Source: Pseudomonadota bacterium | Lineage (GTDB): Bacteria; Pseudomonadota; Alphaproteobacteria; Rhodospirillales; Magnetospirillaceae | Assembly: GCA_021781575.1 (NCBI GenBank) | Contig: JAJXWP010000016.1 | Span: forward strand, 22,882 to 86,881 | Reading direction: 5' to 3' | Length of the DNA: 64,000 nt | In this document: one piece after another, positions 46,545 through 54,234 of the stretch | Layout of the letters: every line of letters begins with the position of its first letter | How positions within the stretch are numbered: the stretch's first letter is position 1 | Notes under the pieces: generated by a model | Database searches by the model: none | What the model was told of the DNA's origin: nothing | The model's input: the letters and a program-made list of their open reading frames with translations, nothing else | Position numbers and translations under genes: made by a program

Positions 46545-46595
46545 GAATGGTCGGAGTGAGAGGATTCGAACCTCCGGCCCCTGCCTCCCGAAGAC
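46541..46595. repeat. Right attachment-site repeat (tRNA-Pro 3' half)
   Basis: 55 bp identical to 34155-34209. It overlaps the 3' half of the intact tRNA-Pro gene from the anticodon-stem region to beyond CCA. The strand exchange must have happened within it. Confidence 0.92.
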
Positions 46596-46624
46596 AGTGC
46601 TCTACCAGGCTGAGCTACACTCCG
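46548..46624 (-). tRNA. tRNA-Pro (CGG anticodon)
   Basis: 77 nt including an encoded CCA. The acceptor stem CGGAGTG/CACTCCG pairs perfectly, as does the D-stem GCTC/GAGC. The anticodon stem CTGTC/GGCAG (one G-T pair) holds the loop TTCGGGA with anticodon CGG. The T-arm GGAGG-TTCGAAT-CCTCT completes the cloverleaf. It is the integration target of the element. Confidence 0.96.
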
Positions 46625-46730
46625 ACAGCTGCGCATCGTGATGCGCGAACCGTTATGTTTGTCGGCGGGAGCCGACGAGGCGCCTCTTATAGCGCCAACC
46701 TAGATCGATCGCAAACGGGAAATGCAACGA

Positions 46731-47756
46731 TCAGAACGCCCGGTCGATGCAGAAATCAATGATGTCGGTAAGGGCCGACTTTGCCGGGCAGTCGGGGAAA
46801 ATTCCCAGGGCGTCGCGGCCGATTTCACCGTAATGGCGGGCCCGCTTCACCGTATCGGCAAGGCTCTGGTGCTTTTCCATCAGCTGGATGGCGCGGCGCA
46901 GGTCCGATCCATCCTCGGCCTGCTCCAGGTCCTCCAGCGTGCGCCGCCAGAAGGCGCGTTCCTCGTCGTCGCCGCGGCGGAAAGCCAGGATTACCGGCAA
47001 TGTGATCTTGCCTTCGCGGAAGTCGTCGCCGATGGCCTTGCCGAGTTTTTCCTGCTTGGCCGAATAGTCGAGCACGTCGTCGATCAGCTGGAAGGCGATG
47101 CCCAGGTTGAGGCCGTAGCTCTCCAGCGCTTCCTCTTCCACTTTGGGGCGGTCCGAGACGACGGCGCCGATGCGGCAGGCGGCAGCGAACAGCGCGGCGG
47201 TTTTGGCGCGGATCACCTCAAGATAGGAATCTTCGTTGGTGCCGGTATCGTTGGCGGTGATCATCTGCAGTACCTCGCCCTCGGCAATCACCGACGAGGC
47301 GCGCGACAGGATAGCCAGAACCTGGATCGAGCCGTCCTCGACCATCAGTTCGAAGGCGCGGCTGAACAGGAAGTCGCCGACCAGCACCGACGGCTTGTTG
47401 CCCCACACCGCATTGGCGCTGGCGAGGCCGCGGCGCAGCGAGCTTTCGTCCACCACGTCGTCGTGCAGCAGGGTGGCGGTGTGAATGAACTCGACGCAGG
47501 CCGCCAGCTTGACGTGGCGCTGGTCGTGATGGCCGCACAATTTCGCCGCGGCCAGGGTAAGCATGGGGCGCAGCCGCTTGCCGCCGGCGGCGATGATGTG
47601 GCCGGCCAGCTGGGGGATCAGCGCCACCGGGCTGTGCATGCGGTCGACGATGGTGGCGTTGACCTTCGTCAGGTCGTCGCTTACCAGGGTGCTCAGCGCG
47701 TCCAGGGACGGCCCCTTCTTGCTCCGCTCGTCTTCCAGATTAACGACAATCGCCAC
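46731..47756 (-). CDS. ispB: Octaprenyl diphosphate synthase (polyprenyl synthetase)
   Basis: 341 aa from a GTG start. It is an all-trans polyprenyl synthetase making the quinone side chain. The first Asp-rich motif is LLHDDVVDESSLRRG (about residues 96-110) and the second is QLIDDVLDY (about 225). The GKRLRP segment and the KTAALFAAACRIGA helix are typical, and the residue pattern before the first Asp-rich motif (FIHTATLLHDD) is compatible with long-chain products. Exact chain length cannot be read here. It lies beside the tRNA-Pro gene and is divergent from the methyltransferase gene. Confidence 0.93.
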   Translation of the reverse strand: MAIVVNLEDERSKKGPSLDALSTLVSDDLTKVNATIVDRMHSPVALIPQLAGHIIAAGGKRLRPMLTLAAAKLCGHHDQRHVKLAACVEFIHTATLLHDDVVDESSLRRGLASANAVWGNKPSVLVGDFLFSRAFELMVEDGSIQVLAILSRASSVIAEGEVLQMITANDTGTNEDSYLEVIRAKTAALFAAACRIGAVVSDRPKVEEEALESYGLNLGIAFQLIDDVLDYSAKQEKLGKAIGDDFREGKITLPVILAFRRGDDEERAFWRRTLEDLEQAEDGSDLRRAIQLMEKHQSLADTVKRARHYGEIGRDALGIFPDCPAKSALTDIIDFCIDRAF

Positions 47757-47959
47757 CTTATGAACCCCCGGTCAACACGCTGCGTCATCCTAGAGCCAGA
47801 CGCGCGGCGAGCATACGGTTGCGAAACCCCGACGGTCAAGTTTACAACCGCGTTGTGACCATTACCCTAGTTTATCATAGTCCGTCGCCGGGTGGGCGCG
47901 GACGCGCCCGCCCGGCCAGGGGCGCGAACCAGGTGGAAAGCGCGGTATCGGAACAGAGG

Positions 47960-48697
47960 ATGATGGACGACATCAGCGAAGACTCGCTGCTCGGCGGGCG
48001 GGTCCGGCTGCTTCAGCCGACCGAGGGCTATCGCGCCGCCATCGATCCGGTGTTCCTGGCCGCCGCCGTTCCGGCCGGTGACCGCGACCTGGTGCTGGAT
48101 CTCGGCGCCGGCGTCGGAGCCGCTTCGCTGTGCCTGGCCGCGCGGGTGCCGGGATGCCGGGTTGTCGGCCTGGAGATGCAGGCGCCGCTGGTGGCCCTGG
48201 CGCGCGATAACGTCACCCTCAACGGCCTGGCCGGGCGGGCCGACATGATCGTCGGCAACCTGCAGGCTCCGCCGCCTCGGCTGGCGCCGGGCAGCTTTCA
48301 CCACGTCATGACCAATCCTCCGTACCACGCCGCCGGGCGGGGCACGCCGTCGCCCGATCCCGGCAAGCTGGCGGCCAACCACGAGGGCGAGGTCGATCTG
48401 GTCGCGTGGATGCGGCTCGCCATCACCATGCTGCGGCCGAAAGGCACCCTGGTGGCGGTGCATCGTGCCGATCGGCTGGACGAGTTGCTGGCCGCCCTGC
48501 ACGGCAGGGTGGGGGAGATCGTCGTCATGCCGCTGTGGCCCAAGCGGGGACGTCCGGCCAAGCGCCTGCTGGTCCGGGCGCGGAAGAATCTGGCCACTCC
48601 GCTGACGCTGATGCCCGGGTTGGTGCTTCACGAGGCGGACGGGCGTTACACGGCAGAGGCCGAGGCGGTGCTCCGCGACGGCGCGGCTCTCGGCTGA
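47960..48697 (+). CDS. tRNA1(Val) A37 N6-methyltransferase-like enzyme
   Basis: 245 aa. It is a class I S-adenosylmethionine-dependent methyltransferase. The SAM-binding motif I is LVLDLGAGVGAASLCLA (about residues 42-58), the acidic motif II is VVGLEMQ, and the N6-adenine signature NPPYHAAG is at about residue 117. The N-terminal SLLGGRVRLLQPTEGYRAAI segment is typical of the TrmN6/YfiC family, which methylates A37 of tRNA-Val. ATG 47960 (or 47963) has AGAGG just upstream. It is followed after 68 bp by an S49 peptidase gene. Confidence 0.85.
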   Translation: MMDDISEDSLLGGRVRLLQPTEGYRAAIDPVFLAAAVPAGDRDLVLDLGAGVGAASLCLAARVPGCRVVGLEMQAPLVALARDNVTLNGLAGRADMIVGNLQAPPPRLAPGSFHHVMTNPPYHAAGRGTPSPDPGKLAANHEGEVDLVAWMRLAITMLRPKGTLVAVHRADRLDELLAALHGRVGEIVVMPLWPKRGRPAKRLLVRARKNLATPLTLMPGLVLHEADGRYTAEAEAVLRDGAALG

Positions 48698-48698
48698 C

Positions 48699-48728
48699 CC
48701 CTCTGCGAGAGGCCCCTCTGCGAGAGGC
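48699..48728. repeat. Two-copy 15-bp tandem repeat
   Basis: CCCTCTGCGAGAGGC occurs twice in direct succession directly after the methyltransferase stop codon. Each copy is itself a small hairpin (CCTCT-GCG-AGAGG), so the pair could form two stem-loops upstream of the peptidase gene. There is no T-run, so it is not a standard terminator. Confidence 0.7.
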
Positions 48729-48765
48729 GTTGGCACGGCGGACTATCCGCCTTATCTTTGCCGTC

Positions 48766-49608
48766 ATGGAATTCAACGACCTTCTCTCACGCCTGCCGCT
48801 GACCACCATCCAACCTGCGCCGCTGGTCACCGTCGTACGCCTGACCGGCGTCATCGGGCGGGTCGGCGGGCTGCAGCGGGGATTGACCCTTGCCGCCCTG
48901 GCCGACAGCATCGAGGCGGCATTCAAGCCGAAGCGCCTGAGCGCCGTGGCGCTGGCCATCAACTCGCCGGGCGGGTCGCCGGTCCAGTCCTCGCTGATAG
49001 CCGGGCGGATCCGCCAGTTGTCCGAGGAAAAGAAGATCCCCGTGCTGGGATTCATCGAGGATGTGGCCGCTTCGGGCGGCTACTGGCTGGCCACGGCCGC
49101 CGATGAAATTTATGCCAACGAAGCCTCGATCGTCGGGTCCATCGGGGTAATCTCGGCCGGCTTCGGCTTTAACCAGCTGTTGGACCGGATCGGTGTCGAG
49201 CGCCGGGTGCATACGCAGGGGGCCCACAAGGCCATGCTTGATCCCTTCCGCCCGGAACAACCGGCTGACGTGGCCCGCCTGTTGGCTCTCCAGGCCGAAC
49301 TGCACGACGGATTCAAGGCTGTCGTCCGCCACCGCCGCGGTGACAAGCTGAAGGGGGACGACCAGTTGCTGTTCGAGGGCGACGTGTGGACCGGGCGGGG
49401 TGCCCTGGACCTCGGGCTGATCGACGGGATCGGCGATCTGCGCGGCGTGTTGCGCCGGCGCTTCGGCGACAAGGTCAAACTGCGGGTGGTGGGCGAACGG
49501 CGCAGCTGGTGGCGTCGCCGGCTCGGCTTGGGCGCCGGCGGGCAATGGGCGGCCGAGGCCATGGCGGCGGTGGAAGACCGCGCGCTGTGGGCGCGGTTTG
49601 GGCTTTGA
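48766..49608 (+). CDS. S49-family peptidase (SppA/SohB-like)
   Basis: 280 aa. The single S49 domain is marked by VTVVRLTGVIG, ALAINSPGGSPVQSS (about residues 63-77) and DVAASGGYWLATAADEIYA with the nucleophile Ser (about 104). SIVGSIGVISAGFGF follows (about 125). Family members degrade signal peptides or membrane-associated fragments. There is no clear N-terminal membrane helix, unlike SppA, so it resembles the short alphaproteobacterial subgroup. It sits 68 bp after the methyltransferase and just before an MFS gene that starts after its stop. Confidence 0.9.
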   Translation: MEFNDLLSRLPLTTIQPAPLVTVVRLTGVIGRVGGLQRGLTLAALADSIEAAFKPKRLSAVALAINSPGGSPVQSSLIAGRIRQLSEEKKIPVLGFIEDVAASGGYWLATAADEIYANEASIVGSIGVISAGFGFNQLLDRIGVERRVHTQGAHKAMLDPFRPEQPADVARLLALQAELHDGFKAVVRHRRGDKLKGDDQLLFEGDVWTGRGALDLGLIDGIGDLRGVLRRRFGDKVKLRVVGERRSWWRRRLGLGAGGQWAAEAMAAVEDRALWARFGL

Positions 49609-49610
49609 TC

Positions 49611-50783
49611 GTGACCTTCGGTCAGCGGATGCGGGCCGTCGGCCTGCTGTGGCTGTGCGGGATCTGCCTCAGGATGACCATCCTGGCGGTTCCCCCGGTG
49701 CTTCCGGCCATCCACGCCGACCTTCGCCTGTCGGCGACGGAGATCGGTCTGCTGGGCAGCCTGCCCATCGCTCTGTTCGCCCTGGCCGCATTGCCTGGGT
49801 CGCTGCTCATCGTCCGATTCGGCGCCAAGGCGGCGCTGCTTGGCGGCCTGTTGATCACTGCCGTCGGATCGGTGCTCCGCGGCTTCGGCAGCGACGTGTC
49901 GATCCTTTTTTCCGCCACCGCACTGATGGGCTGCGGCATCGCCGTGATGCAGCCCAGCATGCCGGTCTTGGTCCGAACCTGGCTTCCCAGCCGCATCGGC
50001 TTCGGTACCGCCCTTTATTCCAACGGCCTGCTGTTCGGCGAAGTGCTGCCGGTGTGGTTGACCGTGCCGGCGATCCTGCCGCTGGTCGGGGGCAGCTGGC
50101 GGGCCGATCTCGCCGTCTGGTCGGCGCCCATCGTCGCGGCGGCGATCCTGGTAGCGCTGTTCGCCCCGCCGCAGACCGATCCGATCATGTCGACCAGCCT
50201 AGCCGGACGCCGCTGGTGGCCGGACTGGAAGACACCCCGGATCTGGCTGCTGGGATTGTTGTTCGGCTGCATCAACAGCATCTATTTCACCACCAATTTC
50301 TTCCTGCCCGACTTTCTCACCGCACTCGGCCATGGTGAACGTATCGGCGGTGCCCTGACCGCCCTCAATCTGGCCCAGATGCCGTCATCCCTGCTGCTGC
50401 TTGCCGTGGCCGGCAAGATCGAACGCCGGGCCTGGCCCTACCTGGTGTTGGCCGGCATCATGGCCGCCGGTATCGGCGGCCTGGCGTTTGTCGGCGGACC
50501 GGCGACCTGGCTGTGGACGGCGTTGATCGGCTTCGGCACCAGCGCAACCATGATCCTTGGACTGACGCTGCCGGCCCTGTTGTGCGAACCACACGATGTC
50601 GGCCGCACCTCGGCCGGCATGTTCGCCATCAGCTACGCCAGCGGCGTCGCGGTCGCCATCGTTTCCGGAGCGCTATGGGATCTCTCGGCGGTGCCCCGCC
50701 TGGTGTTTCTGCCCATCGCCCTGTGCGCCGCCGCCCTGGCGGGTGCGGCGCTCGCCCTCAAGCGATACCGGCAGTTGCGCTAG
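49611..50783 (+). CDS. Major facilitator transporter, CynX/NimT-like
   Basis: 390 aa with about 12 hydrophobic helices. The N-terminus MRAVGLLWLCGICLRMTILA and the inter-helix motif LPGSLLIVRFGAKAALLGGL (MFS motif A position) fit the cyanate/nitroimidazole transporter branch. The substrate is unknown. GTG 49611 lies 2 bases after the peptidase stop; ATG 49629 is an alternative start. Its stop codon overlaps the 3' end of the convergent Nramp-like gene. Confidence 0.85.
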   Translation: MTFGQRMRAVGLLWLCGICLRMTILAVPPVLPAIHADLRLSATEIGLLGSLPIALFALAALPGSLLIVRFGAKAALLGGLLITAVGSVLRGFGSDVSILFSATALMGCGIAVMQPSMPVLVRTWLPSRIGFGTALYSNGLLFGEVLPVWLTVPAILPLVGGSWRADLAVWSAPIVAAAILVALFAPPQTDPIMSTSLAGRRWWPDWKTPRIWLLGLLFGCINSIYFTTNFFLPDFLTALGHGERIGGALTALNLAQMPSSLLLLAVAGKIERRAWPYLVLAGIMAAGIGGLAFVGGPATWLWTALIGFGTSATMILGLTLPALLCEPHDVGRTSAGMFAISYASGVAVAIVSGALWDLSAVPRLVFLPIALCAAALAGAALALKRYRQLR

Positions 50784-52027
50784 CCGAGAATGCCGATGAT
50801 GCCCGAGACGAAGCCGAAGCCGGCGGTCAGGGCAAGGACCACGCCGGTCAGCAGGGCATAGAAGCCTTTCAGCCGATACCGTTCCGGCAGGGCCTTGCGG
50901 GCCAGGGCGAACAGGAAGCCGAGAACGATGGGCAACAGCAGGGCATTGACCACCTGCACCGCGACGCTGAGGGCAATGAGATTGACCCCGGATGCCACCA
51001 GCGCGCCGCCCAGCAGCAGGCAGGCGGTGACGATTCCGTAGAACCACGGCGCCTCGCGCGGGTGGTCGGCCAGAGAACGGCGGTATCCGGCCACTTCGCC
51101 GATACCCCAGGCGGCGGTCAGGGCGACGACGATGGTTGCCACCATGGCCGCGCCGCTCATTCCCAGGATGAAGACGGTCCGGCCGATCGAGCGGCCGAGG
51201 AAGGGGATCAAAGTGTCGGAGATCTGCTCCACGGTATCCAGGCTGGCATGACTGCCGTTCTTGCCGATGGTCGCCGCCGCGGCGACCAGCACGGCCGCCA
51301 TCACCACCTGGGTGACCACGGCACCCACCGCGGTCTCCCGGCGGGCCACCGTCAGGGTCTCCGGCCCGAGGTCCTTTTCCACCACCGCCGACTGCTGGAA
51401 GAACACCATCCAGGGCATGATCACGGCGCCGATATTGGCGGTCACCAGGTAGAGGTAGTCGTGGTTGGCAAGGGGGATGTCGTGTAGGCCGGCGGCCAGC
51501 GCGCCGGCGTCGGGATCGGCCTGCAGGGCGATGTAGACGAAGACCAGTTCGAATGCGCCGAATGCCACGGCCACCCGCTCGACCGAGCGATAGGAGGCGG
51601 TCCAGATCATGATCAGCAGGCCTCCGATGGTCAGCGTCATGGTTTCCCAGGCTGGAATGCCGAACAACCGGCCGACGCCGGCCAGCCCGCTCAGTTCGGT
51701 GACCAGGGCGCCGACGCAGGCGATGGCCAGGGTGCCCGCCGAAAGCCAGGCCCAGTGCAGGCCGAACCGTTCGCGGATCAGTTCACCGTGCCCGCGGCCG
51801 GTGACCAGGCCGAGCCGTACGGTCAGTTCCTGGACGATATAGAGGACGGGGATCAGCAGAATTTGCCAGATCAGCAGCTTGTAGCCCCACTGGGCGCCGC
51901 TCTGTGCCGCGGTGATGATGCTGCCGGCGTCGGTGTCGGCCAGCATGACGATCAGCCCGGGGCCGAGAGCGGCAAGCACCCTGAGCCAGTTGCCGCGTGC
52001 TCTTCCCACTGCGATCGATTGGTTCAT
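50780..52027 (-). CDS. Nramp-family metal transporter with divergent metal-site motifs
   Basis: 415 aa with about 11 hydrophobic helices. The overall fold matches the Nramp (NRAMP/MntH) family: helix-1 region LGPGLIVMLADTDAGSIITA, helix-6 region NIGAVIMPWMVFFQQS, and a GEVAGYRRS loop. However, the canonical DPGN of helix 1 reads DTDAGS and MPHN of helix 6 reads MPWM. This could shift selectivity away from Mn/Fe, as in Nramp-related magnesium transporters. The metal is therefore not assigned. ATG 52027 is followed by a short basic N-terminus. Confidence 0.8.
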   Translation of the reverse strand: MNQSIAVGRARGNWLRVLAALGPGLIVMLADTDAGSIITAAQSGAQWGYKLLIWQILLIPVLYIVQELTVRLGLVTGRGHGELIRERFGLHWAWLSAGTLAIACVGALVTELSGLAGVGRLFGIPAWETMTLTIGGLLIMIWTASYRSVERVAVAFGAFELVFVYIALQADPDAGALAAGLHDIPLANHDYLYLVTANIGAVIMPWMVFFQQSAVVEKDLGPETLTVARRETAVGAVVTQVVMAAVLVAAAATIGKNGSHASLDTVEQISDTLIPFLGRSIGRTVFILGMSGAAMVATIVVALTAAWGIGEVAGYRRSLADHPREAPWFYGIVTACLLLGGALVASGVNLIALSVAVQVVNALLLPIVLGFLFALARKALPERYRLKGFYALLTGVVLALTAGFGFVSGIIGILG

Positions 52028-52132
52028 TCCCGTCTCCGATATTGCGACTTATTCGCAAGATCGGTTCTAGCCGCAAATGACCCTAATTTTCAAGCAAGTT
52101 TTGCGGTGCCGGGAAAAATTCTTCGGCAGGAC

Positions 52133-53026
52133 TCAGAAGCGCGCCCAATCCGGCTTACGCGGTCTCAGGACGGCGGCTCCGGCATGCAGTTCGGCGCCTT
52201 CCTTGTCCAGCCGCTCCAGGGCGTCCAGGCGGATCATCGCCAGGCCGCGGCCGCCGGCATGGGATCGCATTTCGCCGGCCTCGTCCTTGCCGAGCAGCAC
52301 CGGAGTACCCGGCTGTGGTGCCGGCCCCTTGATTTCCACCGGCATCAGCCGCTTCTTGACCAGACCCCGGTACTTGGTCCTGGCCGTCAGCTCCTGCCCC
52401 AGGTAACAGCCCTTTTGCCAGTCGATGCCATGCAGTTCGTCGAAGCCGCTTTCCAACAGCAGCGTCTTTTCGGGGACCAGGTCGCGGCTGCCGTCGGGCA
52501 GGCCCAGGCCGATGCGCAGCGAATCCCAGGCGGTCGGTTCCGCCCGGGTGAATCCGGCCGCAGAGAGGGCCGCTTCGCCGCCCTCGGGAAGCCAGGCGCG
52601 CAGGCCGGCGGTGGGCAGGCGGGGGTCAACCATCACCAGGCCGCCGGCCAGTGGGCTTGCCGCGCCGGGTTCCTCGGGCAGGCGCAAGGCCGCCGCGGCA
52701 TCGTCTCCGATCAGCCCGAAAACCCTCAGCCGCTCGGCTGGGGCGATGGCTACCTTGCTGCGCAGCCGATAAAGTCCCAGCCGCTTGAGGAAATCGTCGC
52801 GCCGCGAGGCGTCCGTTTCCAGCAGCAGGGCGCCGTCCAGTTCGGCGATGAAGAATTCGTGCAGGAATTTTCCCTGCGGCGTCAGGAAGGCGCCATAGAG
52901 CGCCCGGTCCGGTGCCGCCTTCGTCACGTCATTGGAGACGAGACCCTGCAGAAAGGATTTGCGGTCCTCGCCCTCGATGGCGATCAGCGAGCGATGGGCG
53001 AGGGAAACAAAATGATGGTCGGACAT
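52133..53026 (-). CDS. ygfZ: Folate-binding protein YgfZ
   Basis: 297 aa. The YgfZ/IBA57 signature KGCYLGQELTART (about residues 204-216, with the essential Cys) is intact. The N-terminal segment GEDRKSFLQGLVSNDV is also typical. YgfZ binds tetrahydrofolate and assists assembly or repair of some Fe-S enzymes. ATG 53026 gives the family N-terminus. The gene is divergent from a glycosyltransferase gene, separated by about 185 bp. Confidence 0.93.
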   Translation of the reverse strand: MSDHHFVSLAHRSLIAIEGEDRKSFLQGLVSNDVTKAAPDRALYGAFLTPQGKFLHEFFIAELDGALLLETDASRRDDFLKRLGLYRLRSKVAIAPAERLRVFGLIGDDAAAALRLPEEPGAASPLAGGLVMVDPRLPTAGLRAWLPEGGEAALSAAGFTRAEPTAWDSLRIGLGLPDGSRDLVPEKTLLLESGFDELHGIDWQKGCYLGQELTARTKYRGLVKKRLMPVEIKGPAPQPGTPVLLGKDEAGEMRSHAGGRGLAMIRLDALERLDKEGAELHAGAAVLRPRKPDWARF

Positions 53027-53211
53027 GGGAGCAACGGCCTGCTGACGAGACGACGAACCAAAAGTTGGGCGATGCGGCGCCGGATGGCAAGGGGAGGCCC
53101 GCCTGGAGCTGTGTCAGGGTAGCCGCCGGAAAGCGATTGCCTTGGAGGGGCGCGTAGGGGTGGAGTGCCCGGGCCTTGCGGCAGGCTGCGGCCGGGCCGT
53201 ATAAGTGGCTG

Positions 53212-54234
53212 ATGCATATTACCATGGTCGACGACTCCATCCCTTTCGACGGTTTTTCGCCGGGTAGCCGGCCGCTTGGCGGCGCTGAGAAGGCATTCGC
53301 CAGCCTGCCCGGCGCCCTGGCCAGACGCGGCCACGACGTCCATGTCTACAACCGCGCGCGTTACCCGATGGTCATCGAAGGGGCCCACTGGGAGACCCTG
53401 GATAAGGACTTCCCCGCCCAGACCGATGTGCTGATCGCCTTTCGCAAGCCGTCTTTGCTGTCCTCGGTCCGCCTGGCGGGGCGCCGGCTCCTGTGGACCA
53501 CCGCCACCGGCCGCCAGCTGGAACCGGCGCGCAAAGCCATCGAAAGCTTTCAGCCGGCCATCCTGTTCTGCGGGCGGACCCAGGCCCAGGGTTGGGCGGA
53601 CAAAGGGGACGTGCCTTGCCGGGTGGTTCCTCCCGGCTTGCGGTCCGAGTACCTGGCCGATGCGGCGATGGCTCCGGCCGAGCCGCCGACGGCGCTGGTC
53701 ACCACGCACCCCGCCCACGGCCTCGACTGGCTGCTCGATCGCTGGTGCGGACAGATCCGCCCGGCCGTGCCCGATGCGCGGCTGGTGGTGGTTTCCGCGA
53801 TGTTCGACAAGGCCAGGGCGGGCGGCGAACTGCCGGCCCCTCTGCAGCCGCTGTTCGCCAAGACGCAAGCGGCAGCGGTCGACGGGGTGGACATCGTCGC
53901 CCCGGCCAGCGATGCCGGCATGGCCGATCTGTACCGCAGTGCCCGCGCGCATCTCTATCCGGGGCATCCCGATGACATGGTGTGCTGGACATTGATGGAA
54001 AGCCAGGCCTGCGGCCTGCCGGCGGTGGCCCGGCCGCTGGGGGCGGCGGGGGAGCGTCTGCGCGACGGTCAAAGCGGCATGATCGTGCCCGACGAGGCGG
54101 CCTTCGCCAATGTCGCCGCCCGCCTGCTCAGCGACGACGACACCTTCTGGGGGATGAGCCGCGACGCCCATTTGCTGCAGCGGGAGCGCAGCTGGGATAC
54201 GGTCGCCCAGGAATTCGAGATGTCGTTCGGCTGA
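53212..54234 (+). CDS. Glycosyltransferase family 4 protein
   Basis: 340 aa. The GT4-type pattern is visible: an N-terminal donor-independent fold starting MHITMVDDSIPFDGFSPGSR with the Gly-rich RPLGGAEKAF, and a C-terminal nucleotide-sugar region with ADLYRSARAHLYPGHPDDMV and CWTLMESQACGLPAVARPLG (E-x7-E-like). It would transfer a sugar in cell-envelope glycan synthesis. ATG 53212 was chosen. Its stop overlaps the start of the asparagine synthase gene (TGATG), so both are one operon and may act together in modifying a surface glycan. Confidence 0.85.
   Translation: MHITMVDDSIPFDGFSPGSRPLGGAEKAFASLPGALARRGHDVHVYNRARYPMVIEGAHWETLDKDFPAQTDVLIAFRKPSLLSSVRLAGRRLLWTTATGRQLEPARKAIESFQPAILFCGRTQAQGWADKGDVPCRVVPPGLRSEYLADAAMAPAEPPTALVTTHPAHGLDWLLDRWCGQIRPAVPDARLVVVSAMFDKARAGGELPAPLQPLFAKTQAAAVDGVDIVAPASDAGMADLYRSARAHLYPGHPDDMVCWTLMESQACGLPAVARPLGAAGERLRDGQSGMIVPDEAAFANVAARLLSDDDTFWGMSRDAHLLQRERSWDTVAQEFEMSFG

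Larger units (their letters stand above)
34155..46595. mobile_element. 12.4-kb integrative element in tRNA-Pro(CGG)
   Basis: The two ends carry an identical 55-bp sequence (34155-34209 and 46541-46595), which is the 3' half of tRNA-Pro plus 7 flanking bases. The intact tRNA is rebuilt at the right end, where the tyrosine integrase also lies (45408-46454), the standard geometry for tRNA-targeting integrases. Contents in order: CyRepA1-like primase/helicase, AT-rich repeat region, serine recombinase, three small or unknown genes, bidirectional terminator, opposing unknowns with frameshifts, a two-domain glycosyltransferase, a ParB fragment, and excisionase-like plus integrase genes. No capsid, packaging or conjugation gene is recognised, so it is probably an integrated plasmid or a satellite relying on a helper. 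Confidence 0.88.
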
